Part shown: piece after piece, positions 53,569 to 61,823 of the stretch | Numbering within the stretch: the first letter of the stretch is position 1 | Layout of the letters: the number at the start of each line of letters is the position of its first letter | Source: Flavobacterium poyangense | Lineage (GTDB): Bacteria > Bacteroidota > Bacteroidia > Flavobacteriales > Flavobacteriaceae | Direction: 5' to 3' | NCBI RefSeq assembly: GCF_011751075.1 | Contig: NZ_JAALLN010000001.1 | Location: 372,001-436,000 of the forward strand | Length of the DNA: 64,000 nucleotides | Translations under genes and position numbers: made by a program | The notes under the pieces: model-generated | Seen by the model: the letters and a program-made list of their open reading frames with translations, nothing else | Told to the model about the DNA's origin: nothing | The model's database searches: none

Positions 53569-55017
53569 ATGAAAATTAAAAATGCGATTAAAGCTGTTTT
53601 TATTTTTAGTATTGCAATGCTCACGGTCAATTGTGAAACTGAAAAGTTAGCCATTGATGAACAAGCGCATCAAACTAAAACGATCTTATCAGCTAAAAAA
53701 TGGTTTAAGGAGTATGAATCCAGTGGTAAAAATTATGAATTAGTCCAAAACTTAAATTACGATTGGGCAGAAGCAAACTTTACAAAATCAGAAGACGGTA
53801 CACCCACTATTATTGTACCTGTTCTGGAACTCAAAAAAGATGAGCGAGAATTTTGGGAACAAAAATTGTATATTTATAAATTAGATGATAACAAGTTTAA
53901 AGCTCTTGTGTTTGAAGCGTATTCTAATAAAAATGTGAAACCGGAGAGTCAAGTTGTAGACGGGGGAGATTTTACGGGTTATATGACGGTTTGGGATTTA
54001 AAAACGGGTCCGGTGCGAGCTGCTAAATTTGAAAGTAATCATTTAGTTGAAGAGGGAGTTGCTGAATTTTCAATTAATAGAAATATGACAGGTAAAGCTC
54101 CACCTGATGCTCCATGTGTTTATGCTGATTTTGGTGATGGTGGATGCGGTGGTTTATCAGGTGGTGATGGTCCGGCAATTCCGCTAAGACCGGTTATTGT
54201 AACAGGGCCAAGTACGGGAACTCCGGTGATATATAATCCACGTCCTCCTATACCAACACCAACAGGTGGCGGTACAACTCCGGGCGGTTATACAAATCCG
54301 GGTGGTGGAAGCAGCAATGGCGGAACACCTCCACCTCCTGCTACAACTCCTTGTAATCAACTCAAAGGGCTTACAGATGTTCATAAAGCCGGGAATATGA
54401 AAATTCATATTGATTGGTTAAAAGGAAAAGTAAAAGCTCCTGTTAATAATGTAGAACATACTGTAGAAGTAGAAAGAAGAATGAATTATGATGCAACATA
54501 TAGGTACGAATATACTCAGATAACATCGCAAAATGAGTTTAATTCTCCAGCGACGACAGGTGAAAGATATGTTGGTAGTGCACATTCGCATCCCGAAAGA
54601 GGGGTTGCAATGTTTTCTTTTCAGGATGTACGACTTTTAAGGGATACTTATGAGCAAGCCGGTTCAGAGATAAAACAGGATACTTTTGTAATGGTTGTTG
54701 TTAAAGATAAATCAAACAACGTACATACTTATGCTATAAAAGTAAATGATTTTAATGCATTAAACACCAATGTAAATGCGGTATGGAATAATACCAAATA
54801 TTCCAGATATAGCACAGAAGGAGAAAAACTTGATAAAATTCATGAAGACCAAGCAATTACATACAGTAAAAGCGATGGAGAACTAGAAAAAAGTTTTCTT
54901 CAGCAATTTGCCTCTTTCGGAATATCTATTTACAAAGCAGATGAGTTGCTTACCAAATGGGATAAGTTAGAGATCGATAAAACAGCAAATAAAGCAACCG
55001 CAGTACCTTGCGCTTAA
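53569..55017 (+). CDS. Secreted lipoprotein with JAMM-like C-terminal domain
   Basis: The 482-residue protein has a lipoprotein signal (FIFSIAMLTVNC, cysteine near residue 22). A ~170-residue N-terminal domain and a Gly/Pro/Thr-rich linker follow (PTGGGTTPGGYTNPGGG). A C-terminal domain then carries the JAMM/Mov34-like motif GSAHSHPERGVAMFSFQDVR (H-x-H-P, then S-x-x-D). JAMM enzymes cut isopeptide or related bonds with zinc; the upstream Glu is not obvious. It is on the plus strand, opposite to its surroundings, and probably a cargo (moron) gene. Confidence 0.65.
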   Translation: MKIKNAIKAVFIFSIAMLTVNCETEKLAIDEQAHQTKTILSAKKWFKEYESSGKNYELVQNLNYDWAEANFTKSEDGTPTIIVPVLELKKDEREFWEQKLYIYKLDDNKFKALVFEAYSNKNVKPESQVVDGGDFTGYMTVWDLKTGPVRAAKFESNHLVEEGVAEFSINRNMTGKAPPDAPCVYADFGDGGCGGLSGGDGPAIPLRPVIVTGPSTGTPVIYNPRPPIPTPTGGGTTPGGYTNPGGGSSNGGTPPPPATTPCNQLKGLTDVHKAGNMKIHIDWLKGKVKAPVNNVEHTVEVERRMNYDATYRYEYTQITSQNEFNSPATTGERYVGSAHSHPERGVAMFSFQDVRLLRDTYEQAGSEIKQDTFVMVVVKDKSNNVHTYAIKVNDFNALNTNVNAVWNNTKYSRYSTEGEKLDKIHEDQAITYSKSDGELEKSFLQQFASFGISIYKADELLTKWDKLEIDKTANKATAVPCA

Positions 55018-55030
55018 ACAACAAATAACT

Positions 55031-55630
55031 ATGAAAAACTATTTTAATTTTGCAGTATTCTTTATTCTTTTAAACAGCTGCATGGCTCAAAATCCTGTAC
55101 GTGATATAATGGACGTATCATTTCCGCCTAACGATAAAGATAAAGGGGTTTATTTTAAAGATACTAAAAATGTACTAAACGGTTATGACGGTACTTACCT
55201 TTACACCAATGGCACTAAGTTATTTAAAATAAAACTGCAAAAAAATGTTATGATTAATAATGGCTATAATTATGAAGATTTAATAGTCGGAGAGTACCAA
55301 TTAATTGAAAACGGAGTTGAAAAAGTTAATACGTTAGACCGGTTAACGTCAACAAGTTTCAATAACAATATAAGCGGCTCACTGGTATTAACTGGCACTA
55401 AATGGGGATGTAACGATTGTAGAGCTGATGAAAAGAGATTAAGACTTGGTTTTATCGAAGCGACATCTCCCCATATAGGAGAAATTGAAATTAGAAAGAC
55501 AACCGTAGGTGGTAAAGATGCCATTTTAGTAAATCTTTGGTATAGCGGACCTATTATTGTTAAAGAAGGTGCTCCAAAGCCAAAGGATGGAGTTGTTAGG
55601 GCTGGTGAATATATTATGATAAAACAATAA
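55031..55630 (+). CDS. DUF6705-like secreted protein
   Basis: The 199-residue product has a signal peptide (MKNYFNFAVFFILLNSCMAQ) with a cysteine near its end, so it may be a lipoprotein. The pattern YFKDTKNVLNGYDGTYLYTN and IKLQKNVMINNGYNYEDLIV resembles Flavobacteriales DUF6705 proteins. Follows the JAMM lipoprotein by 14 nt; the pair ends in a strong terminator. Its role is unknown; an immunity or inhibitor role is possible. Confidence 0.7.
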   Translation: MKNYFNFAVFFILLNSCMAQNPVRDIMDVSFPPNDKDKGVYFKDTKNVLNGYDGTYLYTNGTKLFKIKLQKNVMINNGYNYEDLIVGEYQLIENGVEKVNTLDRLTSTSFNNNISGSLVLTGTKWGCNDCRADEKRLRLGFIEATSPHIGEIEIRKTTVGGKDAILVNLWYSGPIIVKEGAPKPKDGVVRAGEYIMIKQ

Positions 55631-55654
55631 TAATCTAAAATATTAAAATTTCAT

Positions 55655-55694
55655 AAAAAAAGCAGCATTTCAATATTTTGAATGCTGCTTTTTT
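55655..55694. terminator. Bidirectional terminator after the cargo pair
   Basis: AAAAAAGCAGCATTTCAA and its complement (18 bp) enclose a 4-nt TATT loop with A and T tracts. It separates the plus-strand cargo pair from the convergent minus-strand genes. Confidence 0.9.
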
Positions 55695-55704
55695 ACTTTA
55701 AAAG

Positions 55705-55950
55705 TTATTTTGACTGAAAATCGATTTTAAGGCGGTTTCTTATTAGAAAGGTATATTTATCCTTCTCGCCCTCTAATACCTTCTTAAAAAGCTTTATTTT
55801 AATTTCTTCGTCATTTAAGTAGCCCGAAAGCTTGTTTGCAGAGGTTAATTTTGTATTTTTGATTGGATTTGTTTTGTGATTTTCCAATACACGAATAATA
55901 AAGCTGCGATTTATTAAAGCGTTTGTTTGGTTACTAGATTTTACTGCCAT
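55705..55950 (-). CDS. Small uncharacterised protein
   Basis: An 81-residue basic soluble protein (INRSFIIRVLENHKTNPIKN ... FKKVLEGEKDKYTFLIRNRL), 3 nt after the stop of the next gene. No family is recognised. Membership of the early/middle minus operon suggests a regulatory or replication-associated role. Confidence 0.55.
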   Translation of the reverse strand: MAVKSSNQTNALINRSFIIRVLENHKTNPIKNTKLTSANKLSGYLNDEEIKIKLFKKVLEGEKDKYTFLIRNRLKIDFQSK

Positions 55951-55953
55951 CGT

Positions 55954-56268
55954 TTATAGTATTGTATTTGATAGTTGCTTTTGTAATGCTTTTTCCTTTG
56001 CAAAGGATTTGCGATATTCATCCAACTTAATTTTTAATTCCTCCGAAAGTATAAAGCCGTCAGGAACTCCATTGCGGTCAATAAATACAATAGCTTCAAA
56101 AGTGGATATGTTTTTAGCAAATAATCTTGCGCCTTCGGTTACATTTTTTCGGGTCTCTTTTAAAATTTCGTGTATTTCTTTTCTAATATAATCGGCTGTA
56201 AATTGGCTAATAAATAAATCTTGTAACTGGGCTTTGTTTCTTATATAATTTAAAGTTTTGAGATTCAT
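55954..56268 (-). CDS. Small uncharacterised protein
   Basis: A 104-residue protein, largely helical (MNLKTLNYIRNKAQLQDLFI ... EILKETRKNVTEGARLFAKN), with a beta hairpin IVFIDRNGVPDGFILSEELK. Not recognised. It is co-directional with its neighbours. Confidence 0.55.
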   Translation of the reverse strand: MNLKTLNYIRNKAQLQDLFISQFTADYIRKEIHEILKETRKNVTEGARLFAKNISTFEAIVFIDRNGVPDGFILSEELKIKLDEYRKSFAKEKALQKQLSNTIL

Positions 56269-56329
56269 AAATATTAGGTTTTGAGTAGTTGGTCGATTTG
56301 ATTTATTGCTCGTTTTTTGATTGATGATT

Positions 56330-56608
56330 TTATTTTTTTTCTTTTTTCAGGAAGTCACTTAATTCATGTATTTTTTTTGAAGCTGATTTAAAAAAATCAA
56401 TTTTTAAATTCAGTTGGAAAATTTCTTGTTTTTTGGAATCAATATTTTCATTTAATTTTTCTATTTCTTTTTTTTGTTCCAAATATTTATCCAATGCAAA
56501 AAATAATATTTCAGGAGTAGTTTTAAAATTCTGTTCTTTTGCAACCTTCTCAAGTTGTTTTTGTTGTGATGGTGTAAAACTTCGGATGTAAGTACTTTTC
56601 TTTATCAT
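56330..56608 (-). CDS. Small coiled-coil DNA-binding-like protein
   Basis: A 92-residue protein. The N-terminus (MIKKSTYIRSFTPSQQKQLE) and following helix resemble a ribbon-helix-helix region, then a coiled coil (~50-92) follows. It may be a small regulator. It starts 17 nt downstream of inverted-repeat element 4. Confidence 0.55.
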   Translation of the reverse strand: MIKKSTYIRSFTPSQQKQLEKVAKEQNFKTTPEILFFALDKYLEQKKEIEKLNENIDSKKQEIFQLNLKIDFFKSASKKIHELSDFLKKEKK

Positions 56609-56624
56609 GTTGTTATTTTTTTAG

Positions 56625-56689
56625 TGTAGATTTTTTTTGCTCTGATCCGCAGCTGCAGTTTGTTCCGGAATCGAAATAAATCTACTTTT
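56625..56689 (-). repeat. 65-bp inverted-repeat element, copy 4
   Basis: TGTAGATTTTTTTT / ATAAATCTACTTTT arms with GATCC, a CTGCAG core and a GTTCCGGAA segment. It fills the gap upstream of the coiled-coil protein. Confidence 0.85.
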
Positions 56690-56704
56690 AGTATTAGTTT
56701 ATAT

Positions 56705-56944
56705 TTAATAGCCAATTATTAGACCGCCTCCGATATACATAATTGGAATACCGTCTTTTTTTTCCTGTGGTGTCCTAGTAACTGAAACACTAAAATCATG
56801 ATCGTTTGTGTTTTCATCTCCATAATCCCATGTGGTTAAACTTGTGTATTTTTTGCCGTTTCCTGCAATGGTTATTTTTTCAGGTGGTATATTTTCTAAA
56901 TCGGTTATGCAAATAGATAACCTGCGTAATCTTGATGTTTTCAT
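56705..56944 (-). CDS. Small uncharacterised protein
   Basis: A 79-residue beta-rich protein (RLSICITDLENIPPEKITIA, KYTSLTTWDYGDEN, GIPIMYIGGGLIIGY). It has no signal or membrane anchor. Not recognised. It lies 11 nt from the next gene and is probably part of the replication operon. Confidence 0.55.
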   Translation of the reverse strand: MKTSRLRRLSICITDLENIPPEKITIAGNGKKYTSLTTWDYGDENTNDHDFSVSVTRTPQEKKDGIPIMYIGGGLIIGY

Positions 56945-56955
56945 AGTTGCAATTT

Positions 56956-57216
56956 TTATTGTGTTGTGGATTGTTCTTTTTCTTTTACTACTTCAATTTC
57001 ATCGAAAAGCCCTAACGGCACGTATATCTGATTATGCGTGTACAACTCCCGGAATGTTAGCAAATCTGTTTCCTCTGTAAAATAAAACGGTTGCGTACAA
57101 ATAGCACCTGTAACAGACTGTTGAAAATAAATTGCACCAATTCTTTTGCGTCCCCATTGGTCGGCGAAATCTTCTTTTTTTGCCTCTCTTAATTTCATAA
57201 ATACATACGTTGCCAT
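56956..57216 (-). CDS. Small uncharacterised protein downstream of the primase
   Basis: An 86-residue protein from the ATG at 57216 (MATYVFMKLREAKKEDFADQ ... QSVTGAICTQPFYFTEETDL). A longer frame to 57246 needs a TTG start and overlaps the previous gene, so I prefer 57216. Not recognised. Confidence 0.55.
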   Translation of the reverse strand: MATYVFMKLREAKKEDFADQWGRKRIGAIYFQQSVTGAICTQPFYFTEETDLLTFRELYTHNQIYVPLGLFDEIEVVKEKEQSTTQ

Positions 57217-57226
57217 AATGAGAAAA

Positions 57227-57391
57227 TCAGTATAATTGTTGTTCAATTATTTCTTCCAAATCAAAACCGTCTTCATCTTGAAGAATATCGGGATACATTC
57301 CATTTGTGTACCATTCAAGTACTATCTTTAGCACCTGATTTCTTGTTAGTCCCAAAATTTCAATTGTGTTGTCATGAATTACTTCTTTCAT
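57227..57391 (-). CDS. Short acidic protein downstream of the primase-helicase
   Basis: A 54-residue protein (MKEVIHDNTIEILGLTRNQV ... EWYTNGMYPDILQDEDGFDL, ending in a Glu-rich tail). It is 11 nt after the primase-helicase stop and 10 nt before the next ATG. Function unknown. Confidence 0.5.
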   Translation of the reverse strand: MKEVIHDNTIEILGLTRNQVLKIVLEWYTNGMYPDILQDEDGFDLEEIIEQQLY

Positions 57392-57402
57392 AATATTTTG
57401 TT

Positions 57403-60360
57403 TTAAAATGGTAAATCGTCTGGGCGTTCGCCTAATTGCAATTCTCTTTCTTTAGGTGTTTTTACTTCAACATCATTGGTTCGCACATAGAAAAATTCAA
57501 GAATGTTTCGCTTTCCTTTTTCGTTGGTATGTGGCTTTTTAATTGTTTTTTTATCGGCACTTAAATACTCAACAGGATTGAAAGTCCACTGTTTCATATC
57601 GCAATATGCCTGTAAGCTCTTTTTAAAGTTTGTTGCAGTTTTTTTGTACTTTTCGCCCGCATGCAGGGTATAAGCCTTTTGTACTTCGTCACGCAATAAA
57701 AATTGATTTAGAGTGCCGTTTACAACTTCTTTAGTCTCGCTATCTTCATCGATCATTGAATACGTAAAATAGCCCTCACACCAGTTCATAAAGTTTTCAC
57801 CCATTGAAGCCTGAATATTGGTTAAATGAATATTGTTTTGTGGGGCTTGCAATTCATTGTCTCTATTTGACAAATACAACTGACAGCATTCCATTAAGAA
57901 AAAGTAAAATTTGTTCCATTGCTTTTCATCCCAATAGCTTGAAAACAAATCTTTATTATTGAAATCATGCGAGATTTTACGCTCTTCATTGTATTTATCA
58001 GTTTTTACGTGATAGTAATCTGAAAAAGAAATAAAGAACAAACGTCCCAATGTAGATTGATTAATTTTACCGATACCAAAATTTGAAGTTGCAGCCATTT
58101 TTCCCGCATCGTGGAACTCAACATTGTAAGGCTTCTTTGTTTTTGGATTTACAGAAATTGGACCCGTAACCCAGTTATAGAAAAATTCTACGCCTAAATA
58201 TTGGTCAATATCTTCAATTCGCAAATAATCGTTTTCTTTTGTAAAACCGTCCAGTAAGTGCGAATTTGTAGTAATGTTCTTTGACTTTCCATTGATGTAA
58301 TAATGATTATTTAATAGCTTATCTATACCATTTAATAAAACTGATTTACCGGAACGCCCGTTACTGTCTTCTTCACTTTCTTTTGGTGCATCATCCATTA
58401 TGTAAATGAATTTTGCAAAAGATTCTATTTTGTAACGATGTAACAAATAGCCGATGCCAAAGCATTTATTTAAGAAATGCTTTTCCTGTATTAATCGCTC
58501 ATTCTCTGTCAAACATTCAGCCGAAAGATTAAAGCGGTTTTCATTATGATATTTTTGTTTAGCTTCCTTTAGCTCTTTATTATTTGTAAAATCTCCGAAA
58601 GGTTCTTCTAACTCTTTTCTCCAAGACATGCGAGAACCGTTAATTAGATAATTCATAAAGTCGCAATCGTGTTGCAATATTTCTACACGATCATTGCAAT
58701 TGTCATCTTTGTAGTGTCTAAAACTTGATTTTTCGGCAAAAATAGTTTTATCAACTATCCTGTAATCCCAAACATAATTTTTCAAATCCTTATAAGGTTT
58801 CAATTCGATACCATCTTTAGAAATAGTTGCAAATTGATTTTTATAAAAGAATGTTTGAGTTTCTTCTGTATAGTTTTTGAAATCCAAAACTATTTTATCC
58901 ATCGATAAAAGCTTTGTTTCATTGAATTGGTCGGTATTTTTAATAAGGTCAATTACCTCAATTGGCTGTCCTTTTTCGATAAGGTACATTTCAGAAAATT
59001 TACGAATATCGTTCGGGAAATATTGTTCTACAATATGTTCGTTTATTCGTATAAAAATGAACTCCTGAACTCCCGTTTTTTCAGTGTATTTTTTCTCTGG
59101 GTAATACAAATGAAAACCTTTGATTTTAAGGAAATAATGCAAGTAAGAAGTTTTAACAGACCAACGTTTTGTTTTTTCGTGTTTTTCAAAAAATTTCATT
59201 TTTAGCGCACCAGTAAGCAGGTTTCCAAACTGGAATTTTACAGCGCTTAAATCGGCTTTTTTGTAGAATTTCATCCAGTCCCTAAAATCCTTTCCGTTGC
59301 TACCGAGTTTTTCTTTTGGCAACCAAATACTTTTCATATTCCAAAATTTCTCAGCGACTTCATAGCCGTATTTAACGCCATTTTCGTCAAGGTCAGGAAG
59401 ATTGTATATGTTTTTACAGATTTCCTTTAACTGGCTGTATTCTGCATAGTTGATTTGCTCACTCTCGGAGTTGTACCAAATCGGATCATAATCTAAACTT
59501 GCAACGTTTAGACCATCAGTACCGCCAGAGGCAACAATACAATTAGGTATTTTGTAAGCGTCACGTTCGTCAATTAATCTATTTGTAGTTTTATCGTCTT
59601 TTGATTTTTTTATTTGCTTGTTGAAATCATCAATTTTTGCATTGTATTTATTAATAATTCTTTGCAATCCGTAAACGTGTCGAACAGGTTTTTTACCTAA
59701 ATAACCGTGTTTGAAACTTTTATCCTTAGAAAAAGGTGCATAGGTTTTGCACCATGTTTTTTCAGGCATATAGCAAAAGATCGGGAAACTTTCGGTTGCC
59801 GAAACTTTGATGTAATTTTTTTGATTTGTCTTTTTGTTGATGAATATTTTCTCGTAATATTCAACGGTAAAAAAATCATATTCTTTGGCTAATTCAGGCG
59901 TAATATAAGTGCCTATTACATCTAGTTGCGTGTGTTCTTTTGTTACAACATTAAACCAATCTAGTGGGCGTTTGTCTTTATCGGCAAGAGTTTTTATTTC
60001 AACAGTAGCAGTAAAAAAAGTATTATTTCCGTCAAGGTTAAAAAATTCATACAACATTTTTAGACACGGATAAAAATCTAATCCGCTTTGCTCCATTGCA
60101 ATTCCGATAGGTGTAAAAAAATCGCCTCCAAAATCCTTGACACGCCAATAATTAACACCAATACTACCCTTTAAGCCTTTATCATTTTTAACTAAATAGC
60201 AGGATGCAGTTTTATCTGTGTCCCTGTATCTAAAAGCGTTTTTATCATTTTCTAACGCTTTGCTAAAACCGTCACAGTTGTTCAGATATTTTTTTATAAT
60301 ATCAAGACCATTATCGGTTTTTTCGTAAAGGGTTTCAATGTTAAATTTATAGTTAGCCAT
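57403..60360 (-). CDS. Primase / SF3-type helicase replication protein
   Basis: The 985-residue protein has an N-terminal CHC2-less primase-like region. A possible TOPRIM-like segment follows near residue 280 (NCIVASGGTDGLNVASLDYD). The C-terminal SF3-like helicase has Walker A near residue 667 (SNGRSGKSVLLNGIDKLL), Walker B DYLRIEDID, motif C KMAATSNF and an arginine-finger segment LGRLFFISFSDYY. It should unwind and prime the element's DNA. The first gene downstream of inverted-repeat element 5, it is the main replication protein of the element; no DNA polymerase is seen nearby. Confidence 0.8.
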   Translation of the reverse strand: MANYKFNIETLYEKTDNGLDIIKKYLNNCDGFSKALENDKNAFRYRDTDKTASCYLVKNDKGLKGSIGVNYWRVKDFGGDFFTPIGIAMEQSGLDFYPCLKMLYEFFNLDGNNTFFTATVEIKTLADKDKRPLDWFNVVTKEHTQLDVIGTYITPELAKEYDFFTVEYYEKIFINKKTNQKNYIKVSATESFPIFCYMPEKTWCKTYAPFSKDKSFKHGYLGKKPVRHVYGLQRIINKYNAKIDDFNKQIKKSKDDKTTNRLIDERDAYKIPNCIVASGGTDGLNVASLDYDPIWYNSESEQINYAEYSQLKEICKNIYNLPDLDENGVKYGYEVAEKFWNMKSIWLPKEKLGSNGKDFRDWMKFYKKADLSAVKFQFGNLLTGALKMKFFEKHEKTKRWSVKTSYLHYFLKIKGFHLYYPEKKYTEKTGVQEFIFIRINEHIVEQYFPNDIRKFSEMYLIEKGQPIEVIDLIKNTDQFNETKLLSMDKIVLDFKNYTEETQTFFYKNQFATISKDGIELKPYKDLKNYVWDYRIVDKTIFAEKSSFRHYKDDNCNDRVEILQHDCDFMNYLINGSRMSWRKELEEPFGDFTNNKELKEAKQKYHNENRFNLSAECLTENERLIQEKHFLNKCFGIGYLLHRYKIESFAKFIYIMDDAPKESEEDSNGRSGKSVLLNGIDKLLNNHYYINGKSKNITTNSHLLDGFTKENDYLRIEDIDQYLGVEFFYNWVTGPISVNPKTKKPYNVEFHDAGKMAATSNFGIGKINQSTLGRLFFISFSDYYHVKTDKYNEERKISHDFNNKDLFSSYWDEKQWNKFYFFLMECCQLYLSNRDNELQAPQNNIHLTNIQASMGENFMNWCEGYFTYSMIDEDSETKEVVNGTLNQFLLRDEVQKAYTLHAGEKYKKTATNFKKSLQAYCDMKQWTFNPVEYLSADKKTIKKPHTNEKGKRNILEFFYVRTNDVEVKTPKERELQLGERPDDLPF

Positions 60361-60372
60361 GTGGTTTAAAAT

Positions 60373-60437
60373 TGTAGATTTTTTCTGCTCAGATCCTCAG
60401 CTGCAGTTTGCCCAGGAATTAAAATAAATCTACTTTT
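60373..60437 (-). repeat. 65-bp inverted-repeat element, copy 5
   Basis: TGTAGATTTTTT / AAATAAATCTACTTTT arms enclose CAGATCC, CTCAGCTGCAG and TTTGCCCAGGAA. It ends 13 nt before the primase-helicase start codon. Confidence 0.85.
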
Positions 60438-60484
60438 GAGGTTAGGTAAATCTTAAATAGTTATAATAAAGTTGTTTCTGTCAC

Positions 60485-60655
60485 TTACTTTTCTTTGGCT
60501 ATGGTTGTGTAACAGATTTCTAATATTTGATTGTATAGACTATCTAATTCCGTTTTTTGGTCTGAGGTAAAAATTGGGGAAAGTGGTAAAAGCTCTTTTT
60601 GCAATTCAATTCTTTCGACGTAGGTTTTCAATTGTATTGGGGTAAATATTGCCAT
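60485..60655 (-). CDS. Short soluble protein of the early operon
   Basis: A 56-residue protein (MAIFTPIQLKTYVERIELQK ... FTSDQKTELDSLYNQILEIC), TAATG-coupled to the preceding gene at 60655. Helical; no family recognised. Confidence 0.6.
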   Translation of the reverse strand: MAIFTPIQLKTYVERIELQKELLPLSPIFTSDQKTELDSLYNQILEICYTTIAKEK

Positions 60656-60897
60656 TATTTCAAAAGTTTATTTAAAATTTCTTTTTGCTTTTTAACCTTT
60701 GCAACAAGCTTTGCAATTTCCAATTCGACAGTATCGTTTGGTTGTTTTCCTGACACAATTTTTTGAATAGAACTTGTAGAGTAAATATGCCCGTCTGAGT
60801 TATATATATTCTTACTAGATAAATGAGAAATTATTTTTGGAGAATATTGTTTCCCAAGTACCTCAATTATGGTCTGTTTTTGATTGCAGGTTATCAT
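60655..60897 (-). CDS. Small HTH-like regulatory protein
   Basis: An 80-residue protein with a sequence pattern like a short helix-turn-helix (SPKIISHLSSKNIYNSDGHI, then STSSIQKIVSGKQPND) and a C-terminal helix. It could be an early regulator of the element. Its start abuts the gene at 60898. Confidence 0.5.
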   Translation of the reverse strand: MITCNQKQTIIEVLGKQYSPKIISHLSSKNIYNSDGHIYSTSSIQKIVSGKQPNDTVELEIAKLVAKVKKQKEILNKLLK

Positions 60898-61095
60898 TTA
60901 TGATGGTATTTCAAATTGAATTGAATAGTTGTGATTTTCGGATAACTCACGGAGATACTTATTTGTAAGATCGTCCGGGATTGGTACATAAATTATTCTT
61001 GAACTAGATTGATAGCGATAAATACCCTTTATCATTTGGTGTAATCGGTATCTTCTGTATTTCATCTTATTTATCATGAGACTCCTTTTATTCAT
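60898..61095 (-). CDS. Small basic uncharacterised protein
   Basis: A 65-residue protein, basic in its first half (MNKRSLMINKMKYRRYRLHQ) and with an acidic tail. Its ATG at 61095 overlaps the upstream gene by 8 nt; internal ATGs at 61077 and 61065 are alternatives. Not recognised. Confidence 0.5.
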   Translation of the reverse strand: MNKRSLMINKMKYRRYRLHQMIKGIYRYQSSSRIIYVPIPDDLTNKYLRELSENHNYSIQFEIPS

Positions 61096-61480
61096 TCTTT
61101 AATGCTGTCATTTCAGCGTTAGAAGCTTTTTCAATTCTTTCAATATAAATTTGAATACCTCTTACTGTATTTTGGTTTCTAGGATAATCATATTTATTTT
61201 TTAAATTGTGATCTAATTCATGATTATATCCTTCACGAATTGCCCAGCGATAACGAAGTATAAGTTTAGAAGTTAGTAAATGCCTGTCTTGGGTCACTTT
61301 GTCCACTTTTTCAAGTGCTACAATCATGTACCAGTCGTATTCTAACTTTTCGTAGATAAAAGGAGTTGGTTGTTTTAAAGTGATTGTTTCTATCAGGGTA
61401 AACTGTGTTTCACGCTCACGTTTGTAGACTTCATTTTCTTTTACTAAATACATATCAACTGGTTTTAGGTTAATTATCAT
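61088..61480 (-). CDS. Uncharacterised early protein
   Basis: A 130-residue protein from the ATG at 61480 (MIINLKPVDMYLVKENEVYK ... LEYDWYMIVALEKVDKVTQD). The frame extends to an ATG at 61528 inside inverted-repeat element 6, which I reject, as with copy 3. No family recognised. Confidence 0.6.
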   Translation of the reverse strand: MIINLKPVDMYLVKENEVYKRERETQFTLIETITLKQPTPFIYEKLEYDWYMIVALEKVDKVTQDRHLLTSKLILRYRWAIREGYNHELDHNLKNKYDYPRNQNTVRGIQIYIERIEKASNAEMTALKNE

Positions 61481-61501
61481 TATCGCAATCCTTTGATGAC
61501 T

Positions 61502-61567
61502 TGTAGATTTTTTTTGCCGGCGCTTCATTCTGCAGAAACTACCGGTTGTTAAAAAAATCTACTTTTT
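61502..61567 (-). repeat. 65-bp inverted-repeat element, copy 6
   Basis: TGTAGATTTTTTTT / AAAAAAATCTACTTTT arms with a divergent core (GCCGGCGCTTCATTCTGCAG, then ACCGGTTG). It ends 22 nt before the start at 61480. Confidence 0.85.
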
Positions 61568-61632
61568 GAAAAAAGAAACCCTTATATTCGCTAAACGCTG
61601 CAATGAAGCTTGCGTACTTAACCATTTATTAT

Positions 61633-61776
61633 ATGAAAAACGAACCAATCCAAATGAGCGTTTGGAAAGGCAATGCTGTTGTGAATTTCAAGTTTAACGA
61701 ACCTAACTCTTTACTATTAAGTATTGCAATTGGGCTACTCGCTTATGCTTGTTTAAGTACAAAAAGCATTGCTTAG
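61633..61776 (+). CDS. Short one-pass membrane protein on the opposite strand
   Basis: A 47-residue plus-strand protein (MKNEPIQMSVWKGNAVVNFK, then a hydrophobic LLLSIAIGLLAYACL). It has its own terminator 9 nt downstream. It is isolated among minus-strand genes and may be expressed in the lysogen. No family recognised. Confidence 0.6.
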   Translation: MKNEPIQMSVWKGNAVVNFKFNEPNSLLLSIAIGLLAYACLSTKSIA

Positions 61777-61784
61777 CGAAATGT

Positions 61785-61809
61785 GAGGGAGGTAAAACTC
61801 CCTCTTTTT
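61785..61809 (+). terminator. Terminator of the small plus-strand gene
   Basis: GAGGGAG and CTCCCTC (7 bp) enclose a 6-nt GTAAAA loop and run into T5. Confidence 0.85.
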
Positions 61810-61823
61810 AAGGGTTTCATAAC

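Noticed and set aside
61481..61528. Upstream extension of the 61088 gene to 61528
   Set aside because: The extension lies partly inside inverted-repeat element 6; the start at 61480 is preferred.
42507..61567. CRISPR array made of the ~65-bp repeats
   Set aside because: Copies are 1-9 kb apart with genes between and internal symmetry; no spacers or cas genes.
42507..61567. Integron attC array
   Set aside because: The arms pair like folded recombination sites, but there is no integron integrase, the RYYYAAC core is absent, and several genes lie between sites. Kept only as an analogy in the findings.
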